Shown here: piece by piece, positions 1-12,288 of the stretch
How positions within the stretch are numbered: position 1 is the stretch's first letter
Layout of the letters: every line of letters begins with the position of its first letter
Source: Mycobacterium europaeum
Lineage (GTDB): Bacteria > Actinomycetota > Actinomycetes > Mycobacteriales > Mycobacteriaceae
Assembly: GCF_002102155.1 (NCBI RefSeq)
Contig: NZ_LQOU01000025.1
Span: 62,001 to 126,000 of the forward strand
Length of the DNA stretch: 64,000 nucleotides
Reading direction: 5' to 3'
Notes under the pieces: model-generated
What the model saw: the letters and a program-made list of their open reading frames with translations, nothing else
Databases searched by the model: none
What the model was told of the DNA's origin: nothing
Position numbers and translations under genes: made by a program

Positions 1-363
1 GACGGCCGGACCCGGCTGCACATCGACCGGGACCCCAACCTCGAGGCCATCTATCTGAGCTGTCTGCCCGCCGCGGCCAAGGAACTCCTGACGGTCGAGG
101 GGCTCGACCCCTCGGACGTCGCGGTCGTGTTCCCGCCGTATCTGTCCCCGTCGGCGCTCGACGAACTGGCAGCCCAGACCGGCATCGCGAGGTCGCGGTT
201 CGTCGACCTCGGCTCCGACGGGGAACTCGACCCGTTCACCTCGGCCCTGCCCTACGGGCTGCAGCGGGCCAGGAGCAGCGGGCTGGTGCACCCGGGCGAC
301 GTCGCGCTGATCCTCGCCGCCGGCTCGGGCGTCCAGGTCGGCTGCGCCACCTACCGGTTCTGA
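1..363 (+). CDS. Ketoacyl-ACP synthase III-like protein, C-terminal part (5' end outside window)
   Basis: Frame 1 is open from the first base and stops at TGA 361-363, giving the last 120 residues of a protein that begins upstream. The end of the chain (GDVALILAAGSGVQVGCATY) has the glycine-rich closing strand typical of the C-terminal thiolase-fold domain of FabH-like condensing enzymes. The catalytic Cys and most of the active site lie outside the window, so neither activity nor substrate can be judged. It converges on the epimerase gene, with 15 bp between the stops. The family call rests on this tail alone. Confidence 0.55.
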   Translation, partial: DGRTRLHIDRDPNLEAIYLSCLPAAAKELLTVEGLDPSDVAVVFPPYLSPSALDELAAQTGIARSRFVDLGSDGELDPFTSALPYGLQRARSSGLVHPGDVALILAAGSGVQVGCATYRF

Positions 364-378
364 TTCCCGGCCGGCGCG

Positions 379-1386
379 TCAGGCGTCTTTTGGGGACCGG
401 ATCATGCCGCGGGCGCGAAACCAGCTGACGGCGTTGCGGATCGCGGGCTCGATCGGGGCCAGCACGTAGCCCAGTTCCCGCACCGCCTTGTCGCTGCGGT
501 ACCGGTAACGGTCGGTGTAGGCGTATCCGACCGACATCGAGTTCACCGTGGTTTCCCGGCCGGTGACGGCCTCGATCAGGTCGCCGGCCTTGCCCCCGAG
601 CCAGGCGACCGGGTAGGGCAGCTGTCGGCGCGGCGGGTCGACGCCGACGACGCGTGCCACCCGCTCGATGTAGTCGCGATACGTCAGCTCCTGGCCGCCC
701 AGGATGTAGCGTTCACCGCGTTTGCCGCGCAGCCAGGCGGCGATCATCCCGCGCGCCACCTCGCCGACGTCGGCGAAATTGTTGTATCCCGGTGTCCAGT
801 AAGGTATTTTGCGGTTCGCGATCTCGATGATCAGGCGGCCGGAGCTGGGCCTGGCGTCGCGCGGGCCGACCAGGTAGGTGGGGTTGACGATGACCGCATC
901 CAGGTCGTCGCACGCCGCGCGCACCAGGAGTTCGCCGCGCCGTTTGGTGACCGGATAGGCCCCCGCCAGCCCGGCCTGGTCCCATCCCCACGGGGTCTGC
1001 TCGTCGGCGGGTGAGCCGTCGGAGGTGGGTCCGATCGTGTTCGCCGTCGAGGTGTGCACGAGCCGTGGGGTACCGACGGCGATCGCGGCTTCGACCACGG
1101 CCCGCGTCGCGTCGACGTTGACGGCCGAAACGGCGGGCGTGACCGTTCGCCTGGTCGAAACGCATGCGGCGCAATGAAATACGACGTCGGCGCCGGCGAA
1201 CACGTCGCGGAGTTCGGCGGCCGAACCGAGGTCGGCGCGGACCCACGTGACCGGGAGGTCGGACAGCGAACCGGTATCGGTGCTCGCCCGCCGCGTCGCG
1301 GTGACGGTGTGGCCCCCCGCGATCAGCTCGGTGGCCAGGTTGGCTCCCAGCAGCCCGCTTGCTCCGGTGATCACGGCGTGCGACAT
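379..1386 (-). CDS. NAD(P)-dependent epimerase/dehydratase-type oxidoreductase (extended SDR)
   Basis: 335 residues starting MSHAVITGASGLLGANLA. The N-terminal GASGLLG is the extended-SDR Rossmann motif (GxxGxxG), and YPVTKRRGE supplies the Tyr-xxx-Lys pair. The order of motifs (HTSTANTIGP, then NPTYLVGPRD) resembles dihydroflavonol-4-reductase/3-beta-HSD-type enzymes. The longer open frame upstream runs through the amidase gene in another phase and is a shadow; ATG at 1384-1386 is the first start consistent with the fold. The amidase gene ends 17 bp upstream on the same strand, so the two are probably co-transcribed. Substrate unknown. Confidence 0.85.
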   Translation of the reverse strand: MSHAVITGASGLLGANLATELIAGGHTVTATRRASTDTGSLSDLPVTWVRADLGSAAELRDVFAGADVVFHCAACVSTRRTVTPAVSAVNVDATRAVVEAAIAVGTPRLVHTSTANTIGPTSDGSPADEQTPWGWDQAGLAGAYPVTKRRGELLVRAACDDLDAVIVNPTYLVGPRDARPSSGRLIIEIANRKIPYWTPGYNNFADVGEVARGMIAAWLRGKRGERYILGGQELTYRDYIERVARVVGVDPPRRQLPYPVAWLGGKAGDLIEAVTGRETTVNSMSVGYAYTDRYRYRSDKAVRELGYVLAPIEPAIRNAVSWFRARGMIRSPKDA

Positions 1387-1403
1387 CGCTTCGGGGGTCC
1401 GGT

Positions 1404-2846
1404 TCAGGCCGGGGCGCGGTACCGCGCGGCCGGCGGCTGGCGGTGGGCCCAGGGCCGCGCCGATTCCAGTTGCGCGGCAAGCGAAACGAGGGTGGATCCG
1501 TCGTGGGGACGGCCCACCAGATGGACGGCTTCGGGCAGGCCGTCGGGCGAGATCCCGGCCGGGATCGACATGGCGGGTTGCCCGGTGAAGTTCTGCGGCG
1601 GGGTGAACGGCATGAAGGCCAGGGTCCGTGCCAGGGCGCGGCCGGGTCCCAGCCCCTCGAGATGCCCGACCGGCACCGGCGGCTTGCCCAGCACGGGCGT
1701 CATCAGCATGTCGCAGCCGGCGACGGGCCGCAGCCCGCGCTCGCTCAGTCGGTCGCGCGCCGCGAGCGCGCGGCGCGCCAGCCAGTCGGGGACCAGCCGG
1801 GCGGTGCGACCCTCCGCCCGGATCCTGCGCTCCAGCAGCTCCGGTGTGGGCAGCCGGTCGATTTCGTGAGCGAGGCCATTCATCATCAGCGCGAACACCG
1901 AGAGGACCGCGGCCGGCGGGTAGCGGGGGTCGAGCTCGACGACCTCGTGGCCGAGCGAGCGCAGCAACTCGGCGGTCTCGAGCACCGGCCGGCGCACCTC
2001 CTCGCTGACCGGCACGGGCACCACCGGCTTGAACGACATGGCGATCCGCAGCGGGCGCGGCGCGCGCGAGACGGCGTCGGTCAGCGGCGGCACCGGCGGC
2101 GGGAAGGGGATCTCGTCGTCGGGCTCCGGACCGGTCATCGCGTCGTGCAGCAGCGCCGCGTCGGCCACGCTGCGGGCCAGCGTCCCGATGTGATGCAGCC
2201 CGTGGAAACGGTAGGCCCGCTCGGGCGACTGCTTGGTGCTGATCCATCCGCGCTGGCCCTTGAGGCCCACCAGTCCGCAGCAGGCGGCCGGGATGCGGAT
2301 CGACCCGCCCCCGTCGGTGCCCAGGGCCCCGGGCACCATGCCGGCCGCCACCGCGGCCGCCGAACCGCCGCTGGAACCTCCCGCCGTCCGGTGCGGGTGC
2401 CACGGGTTGCGGGTCACCCCCCACGTCGGCGACTCGCACATGGGGTAGGCGCCGAACTCGGGCAGGTGCGTCTTGCCGACGATCACCGCCCCGGCGGCCC
2501 GCAGCCGCCGCACGGCGGCGCTGTCGGTGCTCGCCGGCCCCGTGTCAATCCCGGTGCCGCACATCGACGAAACGCCCGCGACGTCGGTGTCGTCCTTGAC
2601 CGCGATCGGGACGCCGGCCAGCGGCATCGTCTCCCCGGCGGCCAGCCGGCGTTCGACGTGCGCCGCCTCCGCCATCGCCCGATCGGCCAGCACCACGCGA
2701 AACGCGTTCAGCACCGGGTCCAGCCGCGCGATCCGCTCCAGGTGCAGCGCCACCAGCTCCCGCGGCGAAACCTCACGATCGCGCACCAACCGCGCCTGCA
2801 GCGCCACCCCGGCAAAGATCAGGTCATGCTCGTCCACGGTGGTCAT
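1404..2846 (-). CDS. Amidase signature family hydrolase
   Basis: 480 residues. The amidase Ser-cisSer-Lys triad is readable: Lys84 in GVPIAVKDD, cis-Ser158 in the GGSSGGS loop, and nucleophile Ser182 in GTDGGGSIRIPA; the 24-residue gap between the serines is the usual one. Length fits bacterial amidases of about 460-490 residues. The family cleaves amides such as acylamides and nitrile-derived amides, and the substrate cannot be read from sequence. M. tuberculosis has several paralogues (amiA2, amiB2, amiC, amiD), and I cannot say which is closest. Start ATG 2844-2846 begins MTTVDEHDLIFAGVALQ. Probably one transcript with the epimerase-type gene downstream. Confidence 0.9.
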   Translation of the reverse strand: MTTVDEHDLIFAGVALQARLVRDREVSPRELVALHLERIARLDPVLNAFRVVLADRAMAEAAHVERRLAAGETMPLAGVPIAVKDDTDVAGVSSMCGTGIDTGPASTDSAAVRRLRAAGAVIVGKTHLPEFGAYPMCESPTWGVTRNPWHPHRTAGGSSGGSAAAVAAGMVPGALGTDGGGSIRIPAACCGLVGLKGQRGWISTKQSPERAYRFHGLHHIGTLARSVADAALLHDAMTGPEPDDEIPFPPPVPPLTDAVSRAPRPLRIAMSFKPVVPVPVSEEVRRPVLETAELLRSLGHEVVELDPRYPPAAVLSVFALMMNGLAHEIDRLPTPELLERRIRAEGRTARLVPDWLARRALAARDRLSERGLRPVAGCDMLMTPVLGKPPVPVGHLEGLGPGRALARTLAFMPFTPPQNFTGQPAMSIPAGISPDGLPEAVHLVGRPHDGSTLVSLAAQLESARPWAHRQPPAARYRAPA

Positions 2847-2893
2847 CCGTGCCCTTTCGCGCCCACCCCCAGCCGAGTGTAGGCGCACCTTCC

Positions 2894-3634
2894 TCAGGCG
2901 CCGGCCAGCGCGAGCGCCGCGACCGTCGCCTCCCGGATCGGGCCCCGCCACACGTCGCCGTGCCCCGGCAGCAGGACCTCGGTGTCCAGCAGCGCCAGCG
3001 CGGACAGGGTGCGCAGGCAATCCTGTTGGCTGTAGCTGAAAATCGCCGGCAGCAGCTGCGGTCCGCGGTGCCGCAACAGGGGATGGCCGGTGATCAGCGC
3101 GTCGCCGCTGACCAGCACGCCGTCGACCAGGTACGAGCAGTGCCCGTTGGTGTGGCCGGGACTGAAAACGGGGCGGGGTTGACCGGGCAGGCCGGCGGCC
3201 GCCTCGGCGGTCAGCGGCTGGGCGGTGGGGATGCCGTCGCGGATCAGGCCGCCGCTGCGGACCACGTGGGCGGTCCACCGCGCCCAGCGCGGGCGCCAAA
3301 TCCGCAGTGCCACATCGATGGTCGACACCTGCTCCAGGTACTCCCGCTTGGCGTGGCCCACCTCGTCGGCGTGGCAGTACACCGGCACGCCGTGCTCGCG
3401 GGCGAACCAGATCGCCGAACCCAGGTGGTCGATGTGGGCGTGGGTCAACAGGATGGCGCGCACGTCGGCCACGCCGTAGCCCAGCTTGGCCAGCGAGGCC
3501 AGCACGTCCTCGCGGTCCCCGGGATAGCCGGCGTCGATCAGCATGACGCCGGCGCCGTCGGCGACCAGCGTCCAGTTCACCGCGTGCCCCTGAGCGAGGT
3601 ACACGGTGTCGGTGACCTGAACTAGCTGCGCCAT
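2894..3634 (-). CDS. Metallo-beta-lactamase-fold hydrolase (Rv0406c-like)
   Basis: 246 residues from MAQLVQVTDTVYL. The zinc-binding MBL signature is intact: THAHIDHLGS (HxHxDH), then FSPGHTNGHCSY, SGDALITG and a late histidine in LLPGHGDVW. The family covers glyoxalase II-like and quorum-lactonase-like hydrolases; substrate unknown. It is divergent from fgd1, as Rv0406c is in M. tuberculosis. The start is uncertain: ATG at 3640 (MGMAQ) is also possible. A TACGCT -10-like hexamer (minus strand, 3647-3642) lies 7 nt before ATG 3634, which would suit a leaderless message. The longer frame to 3712 would overlap fgd1 and is unlikely. Confidence 0.85.
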   Translation of the reverse strand: MAQLVQVTDTVYLAQGHAVNWTLVADGAGVMLIDAGYPGDREDVLASLAKLGYGVADVRAILLTHAHIDHLGSAIWFAREHGVPVYCHADEVGHAKREYLEQVSTIDVALRIWRPRWARWTAHVVRSGGLIRDGIPTAQPLTAEAAAGLPGQPRPVFSPGHTNGHCSYLVDGVLVSGDALITGHPLLRHRGPQLLPAIFSYSQQDCLRTLSALALLDTEVLLPGHGDVWRGPIREATVAALALAGA

Positions 3635-3663
3635 GCCCATCAGCGTAGGAGTAGAAATGACCC

Positions 3664-4674
3664 GTGGCTGAACTGAAACTTGGGTACAAGGCATCCGCGG
3701 AACAATTCGCACCGCGTGAACTCGTCGAACTCGCCGTCGCCGCCGAAGGTCACGGCATGGACAGCGCGACCGTCAGCGACCACTTCCAGCCGTGGCGGCA
3801 CGAGGGCGGGCACGCGCCGTTCTCGCTGGCGTGGATGACCGCCGTCGGCGAACGCACCGAGCGGATCGTGCTGGGCACCTCGGTGCTCACGCCGACCTTC
3901 CGCTACAACCCCGCCGTCGTCGCGCAGGCCTTCGCCACCATGGCCTGCCTGTACCCAGACCGGATCTTCCTCGGTGTGGGCACCGGCGAGGCGCTCAACG
4001 AGATCGCCACCGGATACGAGGGCGAGTGGCCGGAGTTCAAGGAGCGGTTCGCCCGGCTGCGCGAATCGGTCCGGCTGATGCGCGAGCTGTGGCGCGGCGA
4101 CCGCGTCGACTTCGACGGCGAGTACTACCGGCTCAAGGGCGCCTCGATCTACGACGTGCCCCAGGGCGGCGTGCCCATCTACATCGCCGCGGGCGGCCCG
4201 GCGGTGGCCAAGTACGCCGGGCGGGCCGGGGACGGCTTCATCTGCACCTCCGGCAAGGGCGAGGAGCTGTACCAGGACAAGCTGATGCCGGCGGTGCAAG
4301 AGGGCGCGGCGGCCGCCGAGCGCAATGTCGACGACATCGACAAGATGATCGAGATCAAGATCTCCTACGACCCGGACCCCGAGCTGGCGCTGGAGAACAC
4401 CCGGTTCTGGGCGCCGCTGTCGCTGACCGCAGAGCAGAAGCACAGCATCGACGACCCGATCGAGATGGAGAAGGCCGCCGACGCGTTGCCGATCGAGCAG
4501 GTCGCCAAGCGCTGGATCGTCGCGTCCGATCCCGACGAGGCCGTCGAGAAGGTCAAGCAGTACGTCGACTGGGGGCTCAACCACCTGGTGTTCCACGCCC
4601 CGGGCCACGACCAGCGCCGGTTCCTGGAGCTCTTCGAGAAGGACCTGGCCCCCAGGCTGCGGCGACTTGCCTGA
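3664..4674 (+). CDS. fgd1: F420-dependent glucose-6-phosphate dehydrogenase
   Basis: 336 residues, the same length as M. tuberculosis Fgd1 and near-identical in stretches I recall ([43 protein letters not shown]). It is a cytosolic luciferase-like (LLM) enzyme that oxidises glucose-6-phosphate to 6-phosphogluconolactone while reducing F420, the main source of F420H2 in mycobacteria and the partner of nitroimidazole activation. Start is GTG 3664, with AGGAG at 3647-3651 as a rather distant Shine-Dalgarno; the ATG at 3657 runs into a stop. The 3' end overlaps the TTG start of pta by 8 bp, so the two are translationally linked. Confidence 0.97.
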   Translation: MAELKLGYKASAEQFAPRELVELAVAAEGHGMDSATVSDHFQPWRHEGGHAPFSLAWMTAVGERTERIVLGTSVLTPTFRYNPAVVAQAFATMACLYPDRIFLGVGTGEALNEIATGYEGEWPEFKERFARLRESVRLMRELWRGDRVDFDGEYYRLKGASIYDVPQGGVPIYIAAGGPAVAKYAGRAGDGFICTSGKGEELYQDKLMPAVQEGAAAAERNVDDIDKMIEIKISYDPDPELALENTRFWAPLSLTAEQKHSIDDPIEMEKAADALPIEQVAKRWIVASDPDEAVEKVKQYVDWGLNHLVFHAPGHDQRRFLELFEKDLAPRLRRLA

Positions 4675-6745
4675 GCCCTCGGCTATCTACATCGCCGCTC
4701 CGGAACCGGAGACCGGCAAGTCGACGGTCGCGCTGGCGCTGCTGCACCGGTTGACCGCGACCGTCGCCAAGGTCGGCGTGTTCCGGCCCATCACCCGGGT
4801 CACCGACGGCAAGGATCGCGACTACATCCTGGACCTGCTGCTGCGGCACACCACCGCGGGCCTGTCCTACGAGCAGTGCGTCGGCGTGACGTATCAGCAG
4901 TTGCACGCCGACAGCGACGCCGCGATCGCCACCATCGTCGACGCCTATCACGCGATGGCCGACGACTGCGACGCGGTGGTGATCGTCGGCAGCGACTACA
5001 CCGACGTCGCGCGGCCCGCCGAGCTCTCGGTCAACGCCCGGATCGCCGTCAACCTCGGCGCGCCGGTGCTGCTCACGGTCAGCGGCCGGGGCCGCACCCC
5101 CGACGAGGTGGCGCGCGTCGTCGAGGCGTGCCTGGCCGAGTTGACCGTCCAGCGCGCCCACGCCGCGGCGGTGGTGGCCAACCGCTGCGACCCGGCGCGG
5201 CTGGGGGAGGTCGCCGAGGCGCTGGAGGCCTTCACCCAGCGCAGCTACGTGCTGCCCGAGGAGCCGCTGCTGTCCGCGCCGACGGTGGCCGAACTCGAAA
5301 GGGCGGTCGACGGAAGGCCGGTCAGCGGCGAGGCGTCGCTGCGCGAGCGCGAGGTCACCGGCGTGCTGGTCGCCGGGATGACCGCCGACCACGTCCTGGA
5401 GCGGCTTCGCGACGGCATGGCGGTCATCACCCCCGGTGACCGGTCGGACGTGGTGCTCGCCGTGGCCAGCGCCCATGCTGCCGAAGGCTTTCCGTCGCTG
5501 TCATGCATCGTCCTCAACGGCGGCTTCGCGCTGCACCCGTCCATCGCGGCGCTGGTCGCCGGCCTGCGGCTGCGGCTACCGATCGTCGCCACCGCGCTGG
5601 GCACCTACGACGCCGCCAGCGCGGCCGCCGCGGCCCGCGGCCGCGTCACGGCGAACTCCCAGCGCAAGATCGACACCGCGCTGGAGTTGATGGAACGATA
5701 CGTCGACGTCTCGGATCTACTTGAGCAGCTTGCTATTCCGATACCGACCGTGACCACGCCGCAGATGTTCATCCACCGGCTGACGCTCCAGGCCCGGGCG
5801 GATCGCAAGCACATCGTGCTGCCCGAGGGGGACGACGACCGCATCCTCAAGTCGGCCGGCCGCGTGCTGCAGCGCCGCGTCGCCGACCTGACCGTGCTGG
5901 GCGACGAGGCGCAGATCCGCCAGCGCTCCGGCGAACTCGGCGTGGACCTCGACGGCGCGCAGGTGATCGACCCGCGCACCAGCGATCTGCGCTTCCGGTT
6001 CGCCGACCAGTACGCCGAATTGCGCAAGGCCAAGGGTGTCACCGTCGAGCACGCCCGCGAGATCATGCGCGACGCCACCTATTTCGGCACGATGATGGTG
6101 TACAACGGCATGGTCGACGGCATGGTGTCCGGCGCCGCCCACACCACGGCGCACACCGTGCGCCCGGCCTTCGAGATCATCAAGACCGTCCCCGACGTCT
6201 CCACCGTGTCCAGCATCTTCCTGATGTGCCTGCCCGATCGGGTACTGGCCTACGGCGACTGTGCGATCATCCCCAATCCGACGCCCGAGCAGCTGGCCGA
6301 CATCGCGATCTCCTCCGCGCGCACCGCGGCACAATTCGGCATCGAGCCGCGGGTCGCGATGCTGTCCTACTCCACCGGTGAGTCCGGCACCGGCGCTGAT
6401 GTCGAAAAGGTCAGGAAGGCAACGGAATTGGTTCGGCGCAGGGAGCCGCAACTGCCCGTCGAGGGGCCCATCCAGTACGACGCCGCGATAGAGCCGTCGG
6501 TCGCGGCCACCAAGCTGCGTGACTCGGCGGTCGCCGGCCGCGCCACGGTGCTGGTCTTCCCCGACCTGAACACCGGCAACAACACCTACAAGGCCGTTCA
6601 GCGCAGCGCCGGGGCGATCGCGATCGGGCCGGTGCTGCAGGGCCTGCGCAAGCCGGTGAACGACCTGTCCCGCGGCGCTTTGGTCGAGGACATCGTGAAC
6701 ACCGTCGCCATCACCGCGATTCAGGCGCAGGGCGTCCGTGGCTAG
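4667..6745 (+). CDS. pta: Phosphate acetyltransferase
   Basis: 692 residues (about 690 in M. tuberculosis). Long-type Pta: an N-terminal P-loop/BioD-like domain ([16 protein letters not shown], residues about 7-24), a central DRTGG domain, and the C-terminal PTA_PTB catalytic domain from about residue 365 ([17 protein letters not shown], then [13 protein letters not shown] and [13 protein letters not shown]). It interconverts acetyl-CoA and acetyl phosphate in the cytosol. TTG start at 4667 overlaps the end of fgd1 by 8 bp; its own stop overlaps ackA by 8 bp. Together with ackA it forms the reversible acetate overflow/assimilation branch and sets the acetyl-phosphate pool. Confidence 0.97.
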   Translation: MPEPSAIYIAAPEPETGKSTVALALLHRLTATVAKVGVFRPITRVTDGKDRDYILDLLLRHTTAGLSYEQCVGVTYQQLHADSDAAIATIVDAYHAMADDCDAVVIVGSDYTDVARPAELSVNARIAVNLGAPVLLTVSGRGRTPDEVARVVEACLAELTVQRAHAAAVVANRCDPARLGEVAEALEAFTQRSYVLPEEPLLSAPTVAELERAVDGRPVSGEASLREREVTGVLVAGMTADHVLERLRDGMAVITPGDRSDVVLAVASAHAAEGFPSLSCIVLNGGFALHPSIAALVAGLRLRLPIVATALGTYDAASAAAAARGRVTANSQRKIDTALELMERYVDVSDLLEQLAIPIPTVTTPQMFIHRLTLQARADRKHIVLPEGDDDRILKSAGRVLQRRVADLTVLGDEAQIRQRSGELGVDLDGAQVIDPRTSDLRFRFADQYAELRKAKGVTVEHAREIMRDATYFGTMMVYNGMVDGMVSGAAHTTAHTVRPAFEIIKTVPDVSTVSSIFLMCLPDRVLAYGDCAIIPNPTPEQLADIAISSARTAAQFGIEPRVAMLSYSTGESGTGADVEKVRKATELVRRREPQLPVEGPIQYDAAIEPSVAATKLRDSAVAGRATVLVFPDLNTGNNTYKAVQRSAGAIAIGPVLQGLRKPVNDLSRGALVEDIVNTVAITAIQAQGVRG

Positions 6746-7895
6746 CGCCGACCGGGTCGTGCTGGTCATCAACTCCGGCTCGTCCTCGCTGAAATACCAG
6801 TTGCTCGACCCCGACTCCGGCACGGCCCGGGCGACCGGGAACGTCGAGCGGATCGGCGAGCAGTCCTCGCCCGTCCGCGACCACGACGCCGCACTGCGTC
6901 AGGCGTTCGACACGCTGTCGCGGCAGGGCATCGACCTGCGTGCCTGCGGCCTGGTGGCGGTGGGCCACCGAGTGGTGCACGGCGGCAACACCTTCTACCG
7001 GCCCACGCCGGTGGATGACGCGGTGATCGACAAGCTCGACGAGTTGTCGGAGCTGGCGCCGCTGCACAATCCGCCCGCGGTCAAGGGCATCGAGGTGGCG
7101 CGCAAGCTGCTGCCCGACGTTCCGCACATCGCGGTCTTCGACACCGCGTTCTTCCACGACATGCCGCCCGCGGCCGCGACCTACGCCATCGACCGCGGGT
7201 TGGCCGAGCGCTGGAAGATCCGCCGCTACGGGTTTCACGGCACGTCGCACCGGTACGTGAGCCAGCAGGCCGCCGCATTCCTGGGCCGGCCGCTGCAGAG
7301 CCTGAAACAGATTGTGCTGCACCTGGGTAACGGCTGCTCGGCCTCCGCGATCGCCGGCACCCGGCCGCTGGACACCTCGATGGGCCTGACGCCGCTGGAG
7401 GGCCTGGTGATGGGCACCCGCAGCGGCGACATCGACCCCAGCATCGTCAGCTACCTGTGCCACATGGCCAAGATGGGCGTCGACGAGGTCGAGTCCATGC
7501 TCAACCAACGGTCGGGGGTGCTCGGCCTGTCCGGCGAGCGCGACTTCCGCCGGCTGCGCGCTATGATCGAATCCGGTGACACCGCAGCGCAATTGGCCTA
7601 CAGCGTGTTCACCCACCGGCTGCGCAAGTACATCGGCGCCTACCTGGCGGTGCTCGGGCACGCCGATGTCATCACCTTCACCGCCGGCATCGGGGAGAAC
7701 GACGCGGCGGTCCGCCGCGACGCAGTGTCGGGGCTGGAGGAGCTGGGCGTGGTGCTCGACGAGCGCCGCAACCTCGGCGGCGGCAGGGGCGCCCGGCAGA
7801 TCTCCGCCGACGAATCCCCGATCGCCGTGCTGGTGATCCCGACCAACGAAGAGTTGGCCATCGCCCGCGACTGCGTGAGCGCGCTAAGCGGTTAG
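6738..7895 (+). CDS. ackA: Acetate kinase
   Basis: 385 residues, matching M. tuberculosis AckA in length. ASKHA-fold landmarks: [15 protein letters not shown] (phosphate 1), [20 protein letters not shown] (phosphate 2), [12 protein letters not shown]-like segment, and TAGIGEN near the C-terminus (adenosine site). It interconverts acetyl phosphate plus ADP with acetate plus ATP. GTG start at 6738 lies inside the end of pta (8-bp overlap), so translation is coupled. In M. tuberculosis the next gene is the convergent pknG; here a DUF559 gene with flanking palindromes has been added between them. Confidence 0.97.
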   Translation: MASADRVVLVINSGSSSLKYQLLDPDSGTARATGNVERIGEQSSPVRDHDAALRQAFDTLSRQGIDLRACGLVAVGHRVVHGGNTFYRPTPVDDAVIDKLDELSELAPLHNPPAVKGIEVARKLLPDVPHIAVFDTAFFHDMPPAAATYAIDRGLAERWKIRRYGFHGTSHRYVSQQAAAFLGRPLQSLKQIVLHLGNGCSASAIAGTRPLDTSMGLTPLEGLVMGTRSGDIDPSIVSYLCHMAKMGVDEVESMLNQRSGVLGLSGERDFRRLRAMIESGDTAAQLAYSVFTHRLRKYIGAYLAVLGHADVITFTAGIGENDAAVRRDAVSGLEELGVVLDERRNLGGGRGARQISADESPIAVLVIPTNEELAIARDCVSALSG

Positions 7896-7905
7896 GAAGC
7901 CGCCC

Positions 7906-7997
7906 AGTGTGCGTTCACGGCTTTGCGTGTGCGCTCACGGCGGAAAATGCGGCCGAATTCCGCCGCCAGTGCACACGCAAAGGCCTGAGTACACACT
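7906..7997. repeat. 92-bp palindromic element, left copy (element L)
   Basis: Two 38-bp arms (7906-7943 and 7960-7997) face each other across a 16-bp centre and match at 30 of 38 positions by my alignment; the core GGCTTTGCGTGTGC pairs with GCACACGCAAAGGC. The next two bases inward (AA/TT) also pair, and the centre holds CGGCCG. It begins 11 bp after the ackA stop. An equal-length copy lies exactly 990 bp downstream. It could form a long hairpin in RNA or a cruciform in DNA. It is not coding in my view: the DUF559 start with a good ribosome site lies downstream. Confidence 0.9.
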
Positions 7998-8037
7998 CGG
8001 TTGCCCTGTGCATAGCGGCAGTCGCGAAGGGTCGTCG

Positions 8038-8916
8038 ATGTGCGACCGTTCCGGCATGGAACCGGGCGAACCGTTTATCGGCAGCGAGGCTCTGGAGTCG
8101 TGTGTGTTGAGCCGTCATCAACTGCGGGCGCGTTACCGTGCGGTCTTCCCGAACGTCTACGTGTCCAACGACACCCAGCTGTCGCTTGAGCGGCGAATCT
8201 GCGCGGCGTGGCTGTGGTCAGGGCGGGCGGCGACCATCGTGGGGGCCGCCGCCGCCAGATTGCATGGCGCCGAATGGATTCCCGACGATGTGCCGGTCGA
8301 GTTGAACCACACCAACGCCCGTCCGCCTCGGGGCGTGCTGACGCGGCGCGATCGACTGCTGGACGGCGAAACGCAGGTCATGGACGGGCGGACCGTGTCC
8401 ACACCCGAGCGAACCGCCTTCGACATCGGCCGGCGCGGGGCCATCCGCTCGGCGGTCGTCCGGCTGGATGCGCTGGCGCGGGCAACGGGTTTCAAAGTCG
8501 ACGACGTACTGCGCATGGCGAAGTGCCACCCCCACTCGCCCGGGCTGCGGCGGCTCGAGACCGCGCTGGAACTCCTCGACCCGGGGGCGCAGTCGCCGCG
8601 CGAGAGCTATCTACGCCTGCTTCTCATCGATGCCGGGCTCCCGCGGCCGCAGACCCAGATACCGGTGTGCGGTGTGGACGGAATTCCTTTCGCCTACCTC
8701 GACCTCGGCTGGGAGGAACAGATGGTCGCCGTCGAATACGACGGCGACCAACACCGCAGCGACCGACGCCAGTACGTCAAAGACATTCGGCGGATCGAGA
8801 TGCTCGAGCAGATGGGGTGGATCATTGTCCGGGTCATCGCGGAGGACCGCCCCGCCAGCATCATTCGCCGGGTGCGCGCCGCGCTGGCCGAATCACGTGT
8901 GCGTTCACGGCTTTGA
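8038..8916 (+). CDS. DUF559-type nuclease-like protein with N-terminal AbiEi-like region
   Basis: 292 residues. The N-terminal part (LSRHQLRARYRAVFPNVYV) resembles the winged-helix start of AbiEi-type antitoxin/regulator proteins. The C-terminal third looks like a DUF559/Vsr-like nuclease: Glu189 in SPRESYLRLLL, Asp222 in YLDLGW, Glu233 and Asp235 in VEYDGDQH, His239, then EMLEQMGWIIVRV. ATG 8038 is preferred because AAGGG sits 6 nt upstream; the frame is open back to 7909 through the left palindrome. The final codons (RVRSRL) and the TGA stop lie inside the right palindrome. From memory it is absent between ackA and pknG in M. tuberculosis. Function unknown. Confidence 0.8.
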   Translation: MCDRSGMEPGEPFIGSEALESCVLSRHQLRARYRAVFPNVYVSNDTQLSLERRICAAWLWSGRAATIVGAAAARLHGAEWIPDDVPVELNHTNARPPRGVLTRRDRLLDGETQVMDGRTVSTPERTAFDIGRRGAIRSAVVRLDALARATGFKVDDVLRMAKCHPHSPGLRRLETALELLDPGAQSPRESYLRLLLIDAGLPRPQTQIPVCGVDGIPFAYLDLGWEEQMVAVEYDGDQHRSDRRQYVKDIRRIEMLEQMGWIIVRVIAEDRPASIIRRVRAALAESRVRSRL

Positions 8917-8987
8917 GTGTGCGCCCATGGCGGGATCCGGGCGATTTTTCCGCCCACCATGCACACGCAAAGCCCTGGACGCACACT
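8896..8987. repeat. 92-bp palindromic element, right copy (element R)
   Basis: Same architecture as the left copy: 38-bp arms (8896-8933 and 8950-8987) around a 16-bp centre, arms pairing at 28 of 38 positions. Its left arm differs from that of the left copy at only four of 38 positions. One difference (C to A at 8916) creates the TGA stop of the DUF559 gene. It lies between the convergent DUF559 and pknG ends, so it may also act as a hairpin terminator. The element-to-element distance is 990 bp, a multiple of three. Confidence 0.9.
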
Positions 8988-9028
8988 CGAGGCGAAGGGG
9001 AAAGACGATGGCACGCACCGGCGCAGCC

Positions 9029-12287
<3,259 letters not shown>

Positions 12288-12288
<1 letters not shown>

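Noticed and set aside
1404-3689. Single 761-residue reading frame joining MBL region and amidase
   Set aside because: The first part is out of phase with the MBL protein; the amidase has its own ATG at 2846.
7909-8037. In-frame extension of the DUF559 gene back through the left palindrome
   Set aside because: No ribosome site, low similarity to protein sequence, and a good AAGGG site precedes ATG 8038; the stretch is mostly the palindromic element.
7906-8987. Classical insertion sequence or restriction-modification island
   Set aside because: No transposase, methyltransferase or target-site duplication could be seen.
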